From IMG/VR virus record IMGVR_UViG_3300025870_000013, positions 1 to 64,000 of that record: a stretch of DNA of 64,000 bases; one strand, written 5' to 3'. Positions 1 through 7,989 of this stretch are shown in pieces. The position numbers and the translations under genes are program-made. The notes under the pieces were generated by a model. The model worked only from the letters and a program-made list of their open reading frames with translations. It made no database searches and was not told the origin of the DNA. Source of the stretch: a virus. Within the stretch, counting starts at the first letter, position 1, and each line of letters starts with the position of its first letter.

Positions 1-141
1 AGAATTAGAGATGCTTTCAGATCTGAGGACTACACATATAGTGGGTTTTTAGATGTTCTAGAAAAATACGAACAAGAGAAAGAAGCTGCTAGATATTGGG
101 CTAAACACGAAAAAAAGAAAAGAAAAAGAAAAAACAAATAA
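1..141 (+). CDS. C-terminal end of an unidentified protein (5' truncated)
   Basis: An open frame enters from the window edge and ends at TAA 139-141, giving the last 46 residues. They are charged and helical in character, with a strongly basic Lys/Arg tail (KKKRKRKNK). The next gene starts one base after the stop, so this is the upstream member of the same gene string. Too little is present to name a function; the basic tail could bind nucleic acid, but that is only a composition argument. Confidence 0.6.
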   Translation, partial: RIRDAFRSEDYTYSGFLDVLEKYEQEKEAARYWAKHEKKKRKRKNK

Positions 142-142
142 T

Positions 143-505
143 ATGATTAAGGATATACAACCTCAAATTCCCTTAACCAAAGACGAAAAGGGTAATTTAC
201 AAATTGACAACGAATTTGTAGATCTTTTTTATAAAGAAACCGAAAGAAATTGGAAACTAGTAAGAGAGCGAGATGGTATGACTAAGTATTCGAGAGATGT
301 ATTATGGGTGGAGTGGCAAGAAGATGGTACATTTAAGGAGCAGTTTAAGGAGATTGCAATAGGACGAAGTTTGATTATGTCACCATTCAATGAATATTAT
401 ACATGGATGACAACTACTTTAGCAGAAATTTTAGAATCTGACGAAACCTTTGTTAAATTTAGAACTAACAATTCAATATACACATTATACAAAATAAATG
501 AGTAG
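143..505 (+). CDS. hypothetical protein, 120 aa
   Basis: I do not recognise this protein. It is a 120-residue soluble protein, rich in Glu, Lys, Trp and Tyr, without a signal peptide, membrane segment or obvious motif. The ATG follows the previous stop by one base, and its end overlaps the next gene by 8 nt, so translation is probably coupled. It sits in a run of small genes ahead of the UV endonuclease, a typical position for phage accessory genes. Confidence 0.75.
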   Translation: MIKDIQPQIPLTKDEKGNLQIDNEFVDLFYKETERNWKLVRERDGMTKYSRDVLWVEWQEDGTFKEQFKEIAIGRSLIMSPFNEYYTWMTTTLAEILESDETFVKFRTNNSIYTLYKINE

Positions 506-1091
506 ACAATTTACATGGTGGCGCAGATTTCACGGAGTTGTTAAACTGCCTAAAAAATATTTATTTAAAGGTGCAAGTGAGCTTCAACAAAGAATAGAAT
601 TTGGTGAATATGAATTTAATCATTTGGGTAGAGAAGTATATTTAGAAGAAAAGATTTATGAAGCTAAAGTAGAAGCTATTAAAAAGGAAAGTCCTTGGTT
701 AGAAGGTGAAACTCTAATAGAAGCTGTTGATTATGATAGAAAACAATATAATAAGCGTAAAGCTGTTATGATGAAAAATCATTTAGAAACAGAACAAAAA
801 CTTCTTTGGAAATTAGCTGAAGATTTAGCTAAGGAATTTAACATGACAAAAGAAAGAGTGTCAGACATAATGGAAATATTTGATGGCAGCACCAGAGATT
901 TATATTTTAAATGTAAAAGTATGGCGTTAGATAAAAAGTTTGATCCAGAAAAAATGCAAAGATTTGTCAACGAGCAACCTCGACACATTCTAAAACCTAA
1001 AGAAAGAAAATACATTAAGCTTTGGACTAAATTAATTAAAGAACATAATTGGAAAAGGTATTTAAACTGGGAACAATTAAACAATTCATAA
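498..1091 (+). CDS. hypothetical protein, 197 aa, basic and helical
   Basis: Unrecognised protein starting inside the end of the preceding gene (8-nt overlap). It is Lys/Glu-rich and appears mainly alpha-helical, with long charged stretches around residues 50-110 and a basic C-terminal half (residues 150-190 contain many Lys, Arg and Trp). No catalytic motif, zinc site or membrane segment is visible. Composition would fit a nucleic-acid-binding or scaffold role, but nothing specific supports it. An antisense frame over 779-1084 is a shadow of this gene. Confidence 0.75.
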   Translation: MSRQFTWWRRFHGVVKLPKKYLFKGASELQQRIEFGEYEFNHLGREVYLEEKIYEAKVEAIKKESPWLEGETLIEAVDYDRKQYNKRKAVMMKNHLETEQKLLWKLAEDLAKEFNMTKERVSDIMEIFDGSTRDLYFKCKSMALDKKFDPEKMQRFVNEQPRHILKPKERKYIKLWTKLIKEHNWKRYLNWEQLNNS

Positions 1092-1109
1092 AAACCACAT
1101 ATAACTTAA

Positions 1110-1313
1110 GTGACTATTAATACACTTTCATATTATTTTTTATTCGGTGTTATTATAAATGCACTATACGATTTCTTAATTTCTACAATAGATAGAGAAG
1201 ATTTAAGATTTAGTATGTTTGAGAGAATTATTATAGGTCTCTTTTGGCCAGCATATTTGGTATTACTTGCTATTAACTTTATAATAAACTACATAAATGG
1301 AAAAAACAAATAA
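1110..1313 (+). CDS. small membrane protein, two predicted TM segments
   Basis: A 67-residue protein with two hydrophobic segments (about residues 5-25 and 40-63) separated by a short charged loop with ID-R-ED-R residues, and a C-terminal NGKNK tail. This is the form of a small inner-membrane protein with both ends on one side. The only start that keeps both segments is GTG at 1110; the first internal ATG would remove the first helix. The 3' end overlaps the UV-endonuclease gene by 17 nt. Function is unknown; holin-like or superinfection-related roles are possible but unsupported. Confidence 0.6.
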   Translation: MTINTLSYYFLFGVIINALYDFLISTIDREDLRFSMFERIIIGLFWPAYLVLLAINFIINYINGKNK

Positions 1314-2229
1314 TTACGGGTATTGTTGCATTAATACTACTTTACAGAAAGCAGAAAAAATAACTACTAATCGTAGTATGATTAAGCGTACTTTCGCTGC
1401 TAAAGGTATCGAGTATGCATCTGAATTAGCACTGCTTAATGCCAAGGATTTAGTTAAGATTATTAATTGGAATAATCGCAATGATATTAAACTGTTCCGT
1501 ATTAGTTCTGACATGTTTCCATGGATGAGCGAGTACGAATTATCTGATTTACCAGATTATACTAAGATTGCTAATACTCTTAAAGGTGCTGGTAAAATTG
1601 CAATGGATAATGGCCAACGTTTGACATTTCACCCTGGTCCATTTGATGTATTAGCATCGCTTACACAGCGAGTAGTTGATAAATGTATTATTGATCTCAA
1701 CAAACACGGTGAAATTATGGATTTACTTGGTTTACCAAGAGATCACTCTGCACCAATCAATATACATGTCAACACTACACAAGGTGGTAAAGACGAAGCA
1801 ATGCAAAGATTCGTAGATAATTTCAAATTACTTGATGATTCTGTGCGTACTCGATTAGTTGTAGAAAACGATGACAAAGAAAGTCAATACACAACCGAAG
1901 ATCTATATGAAGGCGTGTTTAGTAAAGTTGGTGTTCCTATCACATTTGATTATCATCATCATTGGTGTCATCCAGGTGCATTATCACAAGAAGAAGCACT
2001 TAAACTTGCAGCTAAATCATGGCCAAAGGGTATCAAACAATTAGTACATTATTCTTCATGTCAACAATTACACGAAGATGAGACTCAAACAAATAAACGT
2101 GCACATGCGGATTATATTTATGAGTATATAGAAACTTATGGTTTATATCTGGATATAGAGTTAGAAGTAAAAGCAAAAGAATTGGCTCTGCAAAAATATT
2201 TGAAACAATATCAATTAGAGCTAGTATAA
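1297..2229 (+). CDS. uvdE: UV-damage endonuclease, UvdE/UvsE family
   Basis: This 310-residue protein has the length and motif order of UvdE, the TIM-barrel metal-dependent endonuclease that nicks 5' of UV photoproducts to start alternative excision repair. Visible motifs are GYCCINTTL near the N terminus, RISSDMFPW, LTFHPGPF, the metal-binding VVENDD and FDYHHHWCHPG, then HYSSC, HADY and the C-terminal DIELEVKAKELAL. The His/Glu/Asp metal ligands therefore look intact. T4 itself uses the unrelated DenV glycosylase, so this phage has a different solution for photoproduct repair. The gene overlaps the upstream membrane-protein gene by 17 nt. Confidence 0.93.
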   Translation: MEKTNNYGYCCINTTLQKAEKITTNRSMIKRTFAAKGIEYASELALLNAKDLVKIINWNNRNDIKLFRISSDMFPWMSEYELSDLPDYTKIANTLKGAGKIAMDNGQRLTFHPGPFDVLASLTQRVVDKCIIDLNKHGEIMDLLGLPRDHSAPINIHVNTTQGGKDEAMQRFVDNFKLLDDSVRTRLVVENDDKESQYTTEDLYEGVFSKVGVPITFDYHHHWCHPGALSQEEALKLAAKSWPKGIKQLVHYSSCQQLHEDETQTNKRAHADYIYEYIETYGLYLDIELEVKAKELALQKYLKQYQLELV

Positions 2230-2248
2230 CCATTATAAAAATTAGTAT

Positions 2249-2455
2249 ATGAAAAAAATTAAAAATGTATTGAGCAAATTGTCTAACAGGTCAATCGGTG
2301 TACAAGGAACATTGTTCTTAATATTTGCCATTGTATCATTGTGTATGGGCCAAGAATCTACTAGGTTTTGGATGTTTATGATAGCATCAATTGTATTTAG
2401 TGCATTACAGACAATCATTGATCAATTAAAAGAATTAAATAACAACAAATTATGA
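2249..2455 (+). CDS. small membrane protein, 68 aa
   Basis: The protein has a basic N terminus (MKKIKNVLSKL), a hydrophobic segment at about residues 18-36 and a second at about 41-58, then a polar KELNNNKL tail. This predicts a two-helix inner-membrane protein. It is not similar in sequence to the other small membrane protein at 1110-1313. Its stop overlaps the next start in an ATGA arrangement, so the two are likely translated together. No function is assigned. Confidence 0.7.
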   Translation: MKKIKNVLSKLSNRSIGVQGTLFLIFAIVSLCMGQESTRFWMFMIASIVFSALQTIIDQLKELNNNKL

Positions 2456-2697
2456 GTTTAAAAGTAGACGCTCTTAGAGCTAAGTATGTCGCCATGAGAT
2501 TAGAGGCAATTGCAACATTAGAAGTGTATTCTAAAAATGCAGTGGGAATTGGTGAACACCCACAAGTCATTGAAGAAATGGATAAATTGGTAAGAACAAT
2601 AACCGATGCAAATGGGTATTTAGAAGTTCTAGATCAAATTTTCGTTGATAGCGATGAAGGTACACAAGTAGGCAAAACCGGTCAAGTAAACGGTTAA
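2452..2697 (+). CDS. hypothetical protein, 81 aa, helical
   Basis: A short soluble protein starting in an ATGA overlap with the preceding membrane protein. It is probably helical (residues 1-65, heptad-like Leu/Ile/Val spacing) with a flexible Gly/Thr-rich end. It is the last gene before a strong intrinsic terminator, so it closes the first transcription unit of the window. Function unknown; the translational coupling suggests it may act together with the small membrane protein. Confidence 0.7.
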   Translation: MSLKVDALRAKYVAMRLEAIATLEVYSKNAVGIGEHPQVIEEMDKLVRTITDANGYLEVLDQIFVDSDEGTQVGKTGQVNG

Positions 2698-2722
2698 CAA
2701 AGTCTCAACTAACCATGAAAAT

Positions 2723-2749
2723 GAGGTTCTAACGAACCTCGTTTTTTTT
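2723..2749 (+). terminator. rho-independent terminator
   Basis: A perfect 7-bp stem gaggttc-taac-gaacctc (2723-2740) is followed by G and a run of eight T (2742-2749). It lies 26 nt after the last stop codon and just ahead of the 2788 gene, separating the first gene block from the packaged-protein block. Confidence 0.92.
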
Positions 2750-2775
2750 GCTTTAAAGTGCAGTTAAATTTAAAT

Positions 2776-2786
2776 GATATATAATA
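2776..2786 (+). promoter_or_regulatory. GATATATAATA element
   Basis: Exact copy of an 11-nt element recurring in the window, starting 12 nt before the ATG at 2788 and just after a terminator. It could be a phage promoter core or a start-region element; with this short spacing a conventional promoter start point would fall at or after the ATG. Confidence 0.45.
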
Positions 2787-2787
2787 C

Positions 2788-3486
2788 ATGAAACATATTA
2801 GAACATACGAAAGTTTTATTGGTGAAGGAAGATCTGCATATGACGGATTAGCTTCTAAATTAACTAAAGCTATATTCAATAAATGGGTTAAATCATATAA
2901 AGGTGGGAACGCTACAATAAATTATGGAGACCAAATTGAAGAGAGAGGTTTAGAGTTTGATATTGAAGCTACTATTCATATTGATAAAAAATATGAAGGG
3001 TTTCAAGTATTAGATTCAACAGGTGCCGATGGCAGAGACGATGATGATCACGGTGACTTTCAAACACCTTATATTATTATAGACTTTGCTTTAAATCCTG
3101 AGTGGATTCCAGGAGAATGGTCAACAGTATATTTTCATTTAGCGGATGTTGTTCGCCATGAAATGGAACATATTACACAAGATGGGATTGACACTGGAAA
3201 TTACAGAAACGGCAAACCTAATGAAGACGATAGTGAACTAAGAGCCTATATAAAAATGGGACTTTTACCAAAATCTCAATATCTAATGTTACCTAAAGAG
3301 GTAGATGCTAATTTACAAGGATTAAGATATGAGGCTAAGAAGAGAAAAGAAAACATGAGTGATACTGTTTCCAGATATTTAGATACGCAAGAACAAGGTG
3401 GAGTTATTGATGGCACAGAAAGAGAACAGGTATTAGATCTCTGGAGACGAAGAGCAGCAAAAATAGGAGGTATACCTAAATTTTAA
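2788..3486 (+). CDS. putative packaged HExxH metalloprotease
   Basis: The 232-residue protein begins MKHIRTYESFIGEGRS, a member of the N-terminal signature shared by several genes here and resembling the T4 capsid-targeting peptide. Residues 121-130 read VVRHEMEHIT, an HExxH zinc-protease motif (His124, Glu125, His128). A plausible third ligand is Glu171 in a following helix (KEVDANLQG), the arrangement of gluzincin-like peptidases. The N-terminal half looks like a mixed beta domain with an acidic loop near residues 80-90. I infer a protease carried in the capsid and delivered with the DNA, or acting in the prohead. It is not the recognisable T4 gp21 prohead protease. First gene after a terminator. 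Confidence 0.7.
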   Translation: MKHIRTYESFIGEGRSAYDGLASKLTKAIFNKWVKSYKGGNATINYGDQIEERGLEFDIEATIHIDKKYEGFQVLDSTGADGRDDDDHGDFQTPYIIIDFALNPEWIPGEWSTVYFHLADVVRHEMEHITQDGIDTGNYRNGKPNEDDSELRAYIKMGLLPKSQYLMLPKEVDANLQGLRYEAKKRKENMSDTVSRYLDTQEQGGVIDGTEREQVLDLWRRRAAKIGGIPKF

Positions 3487-3487
3487 T

Positions 3488-3943
3488 ATGAAATATATAA
3501 AACTATTCGAAGAGTTTACAGCAAACAAAGTATCTTGTGATAACTGTGGTTGGTCTTGGGAAATAGAAGACGGTGGAGATGATGTGTTTATTTGTCATAA
3601 ATGTAATCATGATAATACACCTATTTTAGGAGAACAATTTATCCTACAAGAATTAGAAGATCAATTCAATATAGAATTAGATTTATATGATAATGGTAAA
3701 TACTTACAACTTAGTAAAATAAAAATACAAAAAGAGGATCGTAATAAAGGAATCGGTTCTAAGGTCATGTCAAGAATTACTGACTATGCCGACACACAAA
3801 ATTTAAAAATATATCTAACACCTTCTAAAGATTTTGGTGCAACTTCTATTTCTAGATTAAATAAGTTTTATAAAAACTTTGATTTTGTCAAGAATACAGA
3901 TAAAAGCCAAACTAAAGATACTATGGTTAGATTACCAAAATAA
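3488..3943 (+). CDS. putative packaged zinc-ribbon GNAT acetyltransferase
   Basis: The N terminus MKYIKLFEEFTANK carries the shared signature. It is followed by a four-cysteine zinc ribbon (Cys17, Cys20, Cys36, Cys39) around a GWSWEIEDGGDD segment, a small module I recall from marine phage proteins. Residues about 55-150 fit the GNAT N-acetyltransferase fold: beta strands leading to RNKGIG at 85-90 (the acetyl-CoA pyrophosphate-binding R-x-x-G-x-G loop), then a helix and a late FYKNFDF segment. If active it would acetylate a protein or small molecule, possibly early after injection. The substrate cannot be inferred. It begins two bases after the metalloprotease stop. Confidence 0.72.
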   Translation: MKYIKLFEEFTANKVSCDNCGWSWEIEDGGDDVFICHKCNHDNTPILGEQFILQELEDQFNIELDLYDNGKYLQLSKIKIQKEDRNKGIGSKVMSRITDYADTQNLKIYLTPSKDFGATSISRLNKFYKNFDFVKNTDKSQTKDTMVRLPK

Positions 3944-3953
3944 TAAAAACAAC

Positions 3954-6776
3954 ATGAGCAATTTTAACGATTTCCTAGGAATGCAAGCTGCAAAACTAAA
4001 TATGACAAGAGAAGAGTATACTGCATATTATTTGTCAGAATCAAAACCTGGTCCAAAACCATATCACAGAGGATTGGATGACGATGAGATTGAAGATAAA
4101 AAAGATCAGATAAAAAAACAATCAGACATGGATGACAATGATTCTAGTGCATATAAAGAAATGCCAGGTGATAAAGAAGCTAGAGAAAAAGGTGAAGTTA
4201 AAACATCTAAGCATGTAAAGAAATATCATGAATTATATGGTGATAAAAAAGATGAGTCAGTGGATGAAGCAACATTCAGACCAAACTCAGGTACTATGAG
4301 TGGAGGTACATATACTTTAGATAATAGAAAATATAAATTAAAAAAAGATATTGAAGGTGTTCAAATTGGTAATTATACAAATATAGTGTTACCAAAGGGA
4401 ACTATTATACACAACATTCCGGGCGGTGTGTTTGCAGATCACCCTTCATTAAAAAGATACGAGAACGGAAACAACAAATATTTTAACAAACCAACATTCA
4501 AGGGAATTTCTATTATAAGAAAAGAGGAAACTATCTTTTCAATAGATAAAAATTCAAAGATATTAGAATCGGTAGTTACTGAAGCTAAGGCATATAAGTT
4601 AAAAGCTTCTGAATTCGGTGGAGATACACACTCAGCAGCATACAATGTAAAAGGTGAAACTACTTGGAGAGTTCATAGTACTTATGCCATCGATCAAGTA
4701 TCTGGTGAAAACAACCCAGAAGAAAGAGATGTAGTTTTCTTTGAAGCAATGCCTATTAATAATGACATATACATTAAGATTGGTGGAATCAATAACCTTA
4801 AAAGAACTAATGGTTCTACATACGGTAATAACTTTGGTACTACTATTGAAGAATGGAAAAAGGATCCAAAGGGAATTGCAAAAGAAGCTTCTGATTTTCT
4901 TACTGATGCAACACACCTTAAATGGATTAACAAAAAAGCAAGAAGTGAAGGTCAAGTAATTAAATGGGCTTTAAAAGATGATTATTCTAGTGTCATTGAA
5001 GATCTAGTTAATAAATCATTAGGTCTTACTGAATCAATAGTTGCTGAAGGTATGTCTAAATCTGCTATTAAAAAAGCTATTAAAACTATTGACAAACAAA
5101 TTGATACTGAAACTGGAGGTGATGGTGAAGCATTAGATAATGAAACACTTCAAGCACTAGAGCAAGAAAGAGAAAGATTACAAGCAATGAATGAAAGTAA
5201 AGATAGAATGATCAAGCAGATCGAAAGAACTCTTAAAGATGGTGATTCTATATTTAAACTTCCAATGGCTACTCAAAAATACTATAATAAAAATAAGAGT
5301 GACTTTGAATCAGTAGTTACTGAAGGTAAGACTATTACTAAAGCATCAATTGAAGAAGTTGGTGATTCAAGAAACCGCGAAGGATATTCTTCTAATGAAT
5401 ATTATATATTAGCAGACTTTGTTGATGGAGAAATTACCATGAAAGATCTTGCAAAATTAGTAAAGTCCAGAGAAGTTCAAAAAGAATTAAAAGGAGAATC
5501 TGAAATCGATATGGAATATCTTGAAGAATTTTCAGAATCAGTAGTTAACGAAGAAAAGATTAAATACGCTAAAGGAAAAACATATCAATCTTCTGGTCAT
5601 TGGACTGTGATGGTTGATAGTAATTCAAGCATGTGTGATATTAGAGTAAATCAGTCAGCTGGTTGGAGATTAGATCCACATGATGATAGAGAAGAAACTT
5701 GGGAATTATTAGATAATGGAAGACAAAGAGCTACTATATATTTTAAGTCTGGTAATATCGATAAGTTTGCTAAACAAATGTTCGATCTTAATGATAGAAC
5801 AACATGGGGTAATAAAACAAAATTAACTGCTAAGGACTATGCAGATATTATTAGAGTTTGGATCGATATGAAAATGGCTAATGAAGGTAATTATAACTTA
5901 GAAGATATTTACGATTTAATAGCACATCACAGATTTGATAAAGATTATAAAAAACTTTCTTCTAAAGACAGAGAGTGGATAGAGAATGATGCTGAAGAAA
6001 GAGGATTCTTAGAATCTTTATCACCTAGGTTTTTTAATTCTTTATTAGTAACATTAAACGAAGATTTGATTGCAGAAAGTAAAGTGCCTAATTTTAAATT
6101 TGGTAAGAAGCTACAATATAAAGCTGATGATATTAATCAAATGTATGGATTTTGGGGAACTTTAGATGTTCATATGGACACTTATGAAATTGAAGAAATA
6201 TGGAACGATGTATGGGGAATATTAACAAGAGGTTGGAAGTTCTCAGATGCTGGAGCGCTATATTATCTAAACGCAAAAGCTGGTAGATGGTTAGCAGATA
6301 AAGTGTGGAACGATATTAATTCTCAGATTTCTCAACCAGATGCTATCGATATGATTTTATCTGATTATGCTAGACCATCTAAATGGAAGGCATGGTCAAA
6401 AGAATATAATACATTTGCTCAGGAAGAATTGGCAGAATGTGTTATTCTAGAAAAGGCTGAAGGCGATAGAGGTCCAATCAGTGATCCTAAAATTGAAAAA
6501 GCACTTAAGACAAAATCAGAAGAAACTGGTGTGCCAATTGGTATCATTAGAATTATTATGAGAAGAGGAATGGCAGCATGGAAAACTGGTCATAGACCTG
6601 GTGCAACTGAACAACAATGGGGATATGCTCGAGTAAATGCATTTTTAACAAAAGGTAAAGGAACTTGGGGAGATGCTGATAAAGATGTCGCTAAAGAAGT
6701 TAGAGACGAAGGTCATGATGACGGGTTAAAGGAACAGAATTACTTTGATCAATCACACAGAAAACAAAATATATAA
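3954..6776 (+). CDS. putative prohead-processed polyprotein, 940 aa
   Basis: I place the start at ATG 3954 (MSNFNDFLGM); a TTG at 3879 in the same frame lies inside the previous gene. The protein is a string of small unrelated segments separated by a recurring motif: ESVDEA at residues 101-106, ESVVTEA 205-211, ESIVAEG 360-366, ESVVTEG 452-458, ESVVNEE 528-534 and LIAES 705-709, with LSES at 27-30. These match the hydrophobic-x-Glu, then small-residue pattern that T4 gp21 cleaves. The last 110 residues (about 830-940) form a Lys/Trp-rich domain (MAAWKTGHRPG, QQWGYARVNAF) that I recall as a recurring uncharacterised phage domain. I infer a polyprotein cut into about eight pieces of 30-175 residues inside the prohead. 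Confidence 0.65.
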   Translation: MSNFNDFLGMQAAKLNMTREEYTAYYLSESKPGPKPYHRGLDDDEIEDKKDQIKKQSDMDDNDSSAYKEMPGDKEAREKGEVKTSKHVKKYHELYGDKKDESVDEATFRPNSGTMSGGTYTLDNRKYKLKKDIEGVQIGNYTNIVLPKGTIIHNIPGGVFADHPSLKRYENGNNKYFNKPTFKGISIIRKEETIFSIDKNSKILESVVTEAKAYKLKASEFGGDTHSAAYNVKGETTWRVHSTYAIDQVSGENNPEERDVVFFEAMPINNDIYIKIGGINNLKRTNGSTYGNNFGTTIEEWKKDPKGIAKEASDFLTDATHLKWINKKARSEGQVIKWALKDDYSSVIEDLVNKSLGLTESIVAEGMSKSAIKKAIKTIDKQIDTETGGDGEALDNETLQALEQERERLQAMNESKDRMIKQIERTLKDGDSIFKLPMATQKYYNKNKSDFESVVTEGKTITKASIEEVGDSRNREGYSSNEYYILADFVDGEITMKDLAKLVKSREVQKELKGESEIDMEYLEEFSESVVNEEKIKYAKGKTYQSSGHWTVMVDSNSSMCDIRVNQSAGWRLDPHDDREETWELLDNGRQRATIYFKSGNIDKFAKQMFDLNDRTTWGNKTKLTAKDYADIIRVWIDMKMANEGNYNLEDIYDLIAHHRFDKDYKKLSSKDREWIENDAEERGFLESLSPRFFNSLLVTLNEDLIAESKVPNFKFGKKLQYKADDINQMYGFWGTLDVHMDTYEIEEIWNDVWGILTRGWKFSDAGALYYLNAKAGRWLADKVWNDINSQISQPDAIDMILSDYARPSKWKAWSKEYNTFAQEELAECVILEKAEGDRGPISDPKIEKALKTKSEETGVPIGIIRIIMRRGMAAWKTGHRPGATEQQWGYARVNAFLTKGKGTWGDADKDVAKEVRDEGHDDGLKEQNYFDQSHRKQNI

Positions 6777-6778
6777 TA
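6768..6778 (+). promoter_or_regulatory. AATATATAATA element
   Basis: One-base variant of the recurring 11-nt element. It starts 12 nt before ATG 6780, the same spacing as at 2788 and 52675, and overlaps the stop codon of the upstream gene. Confidence 0.4.
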
Positions 6779-6779
6779 C

Positions 6780-7466
6780 ATGAAGTATATTAAATTGTTT
6801 TTAGAATCTAAGGTCAGAGATGATGATACTTACAGCGATTATCCAGAAGCAGCAAAGAAAAATGCTCAAATGGCTATCGACTGGAAAGAAAAGTATGGTC
6901 GTGAAGAAGTGGATGCTGGAACTGCAGTTGGTTGGGCAAGAGCACATCAATTAGCTAAAGGTGAAAACATATCTGGAGATACAGTAAAACGTATGGCTTC
7001 ATTTAATAGACATAGAAAAAATTCATCTATTAAACCAGAATTAAAAGAAACTCCGTGGAAAGATAAAGGTTATGTTTCTTGGTTAATATGGGGTGGAGAT
7101 GAAGGAGTTGATTGGGCAATGGAACTATCTAAAAAGATGAGTAAAGTTGAAGAAATGGTTAGTGTTTTATCTTTAGATCAATTTATTCTAGAGAAAAAGA
7201 AAAGTAAACCAAAAACCGATAAAGAAAAAATAAAAGATCTTTCTAAAAAACAAAAGGGTTTATCTAAGAAAAACAAAGATTTTATTGAGAAAATAAATAA
7301 GATGTCTAAAGATAAATCAAAAGAACCAGCCGATAAAATAGAAACGGCATTGTTAAAATCACAAATGCAACAAACTTCTGTTGATGGCATGAAAATAGCT
7401 GTTCAAAAAAACCAATTAGCTTTGAAAGCAAAGCTAAAGACGATTAAAAAAAGATCAAAGGCATAA
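6780..7466 (+). CDS. signature-bearing putative packaged protein, 228 aa
   Basis: It starts MKYIKLFLESKVRDDD, the shared N-terminal signature. Residues about 17-125 form a compact domain with SDYPEAAKKNAQMAIDW, GTAVGWARAHQLAKGE and VKRMASFNRHRKN, then a Gly/Trp-rich WLIWGGDEGVDWAMEL end. I recall this domain as recurrent and uncharacterised in phage structural or head-associated proteins. After a SLDQFILEKKKS segment, residues 145-228 are a very Lys-rich helical tail that could bind DNA in the capsid. The upstream start region is an AATATATAATA element ending just before the ATG. Confidence 0.7.
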   Translation: MKYIKLFLESKVRDDDTYSDYPEAAKKNAQMAIDWKEKYGREEVDAGTAVGWARAHQLAKGENISGDTVKRMASFNRHRKNSSIKPELKETPWKDKGYVSWLIWGGDEGVDWAMELSKKMSKVEEMVSVLSLDQFILEKKKSKPKTDKEKIKDLSKKQKGLSKKNKDFIEKINKMSKDKSKEPADKIETALLKSQMQQTSVDGMKIAVQKNQLALKAKLKTIKKRSKA

Positions 7467-7470
7467 TAAT

Positions 7471-7953
7471 ATGAAATACATTAAATTATTTGAATCATTT
7501 GTAAATGATAAAGAGATCAAGGACTGGGAAAAAGATAACGGTAAACTACCGATTCCCAAGAAGATCATAGAGATATCTAAGGATATGGCAAAGGAAGGTT
7601 TTATTAGAAAAGATACTAAGGCGGTTCAAGCTAAATTATGGATTGGATTAGAAGGAATTTCATGGATAGAAATGAAGCAAAAGTTTGGAGATATAGTAGG
7701 TAAATTTTATGGTGGAGAATTCTATAATGCTATGACAAACCCTATGGCAGAAAAATCAGCCTATTATGCATATGAAGTTTCGAAGCATGTTAGCGATATG
7801 GTTGCTAATGAAGAATCAGTAGAACCTGCTTACTATCTAATGAAAAATTATTTTAATTCATTTGGATTAAATATTAACAGAAATAAACTTTTCGACAGAG
7901 CAGAAAGAGAACTAGATGCATGGATGAAAAACAACAAAATAGAAACGTTATAA
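7471..7953 (+). CDS. signature-bearing putative packaged protein, 160 aa
   Basis: The first ten residues, MKYIKLFESF, differ from those of the 3488 gene at one position (Ser for Glu), while the bodies are unrelated, which argues for a portable targeting peptide. The rest is a mixed helical protein with NGKLPIPKKIIEISKDMAKEG and LWIGLEGISWIEMKQKFGD segments and no recognised catalytic motif. It starts four bases after the preceding stop. Likely an internal capsid protein by its N terminus; function after delivery is unknown. Confidence 0.68.
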   Translation: MKYIKLFESFVNDKEIKDWEKDNGKLPIPKKIIEISKDMAKEGFIRKDTKAVQAKLWIGLEGISWIEMKQKFGDIVGKFYGGEFYNAMTNPMAEKSAYYAYEVSKHVSDMVANEESVEPAYYLMKNYFNSFGLNINRNKLFDRAERELDAWMKNNKIETL

Positions 7954-7961
7954 TATATTAA

Positions 7962-7972
7962 GATATATAATA
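7962..7972 (+). promoter_or_regulatory. GATATATAATA element
   Basis: Exact copy of the recurring element, in the 36-nt gap before the acidic-repeat gene, starting 28 nt upstream of ATG 7990. With this spacing it would be compatible with a promoter core. Confidence 0.5.
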
Positions 7973-7989
7973 AAAATTAACAACTCAAC

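Noticed and set aside
3879-3953. TTG-started N-terminal extension of the 940-residue polyprotein
   Set aside because: It lies inside the acetyltransferase gene, encodes an unrelated Ile/Lys-rich stretch, and ATG 3954 gives a signature-like start right after that gene.
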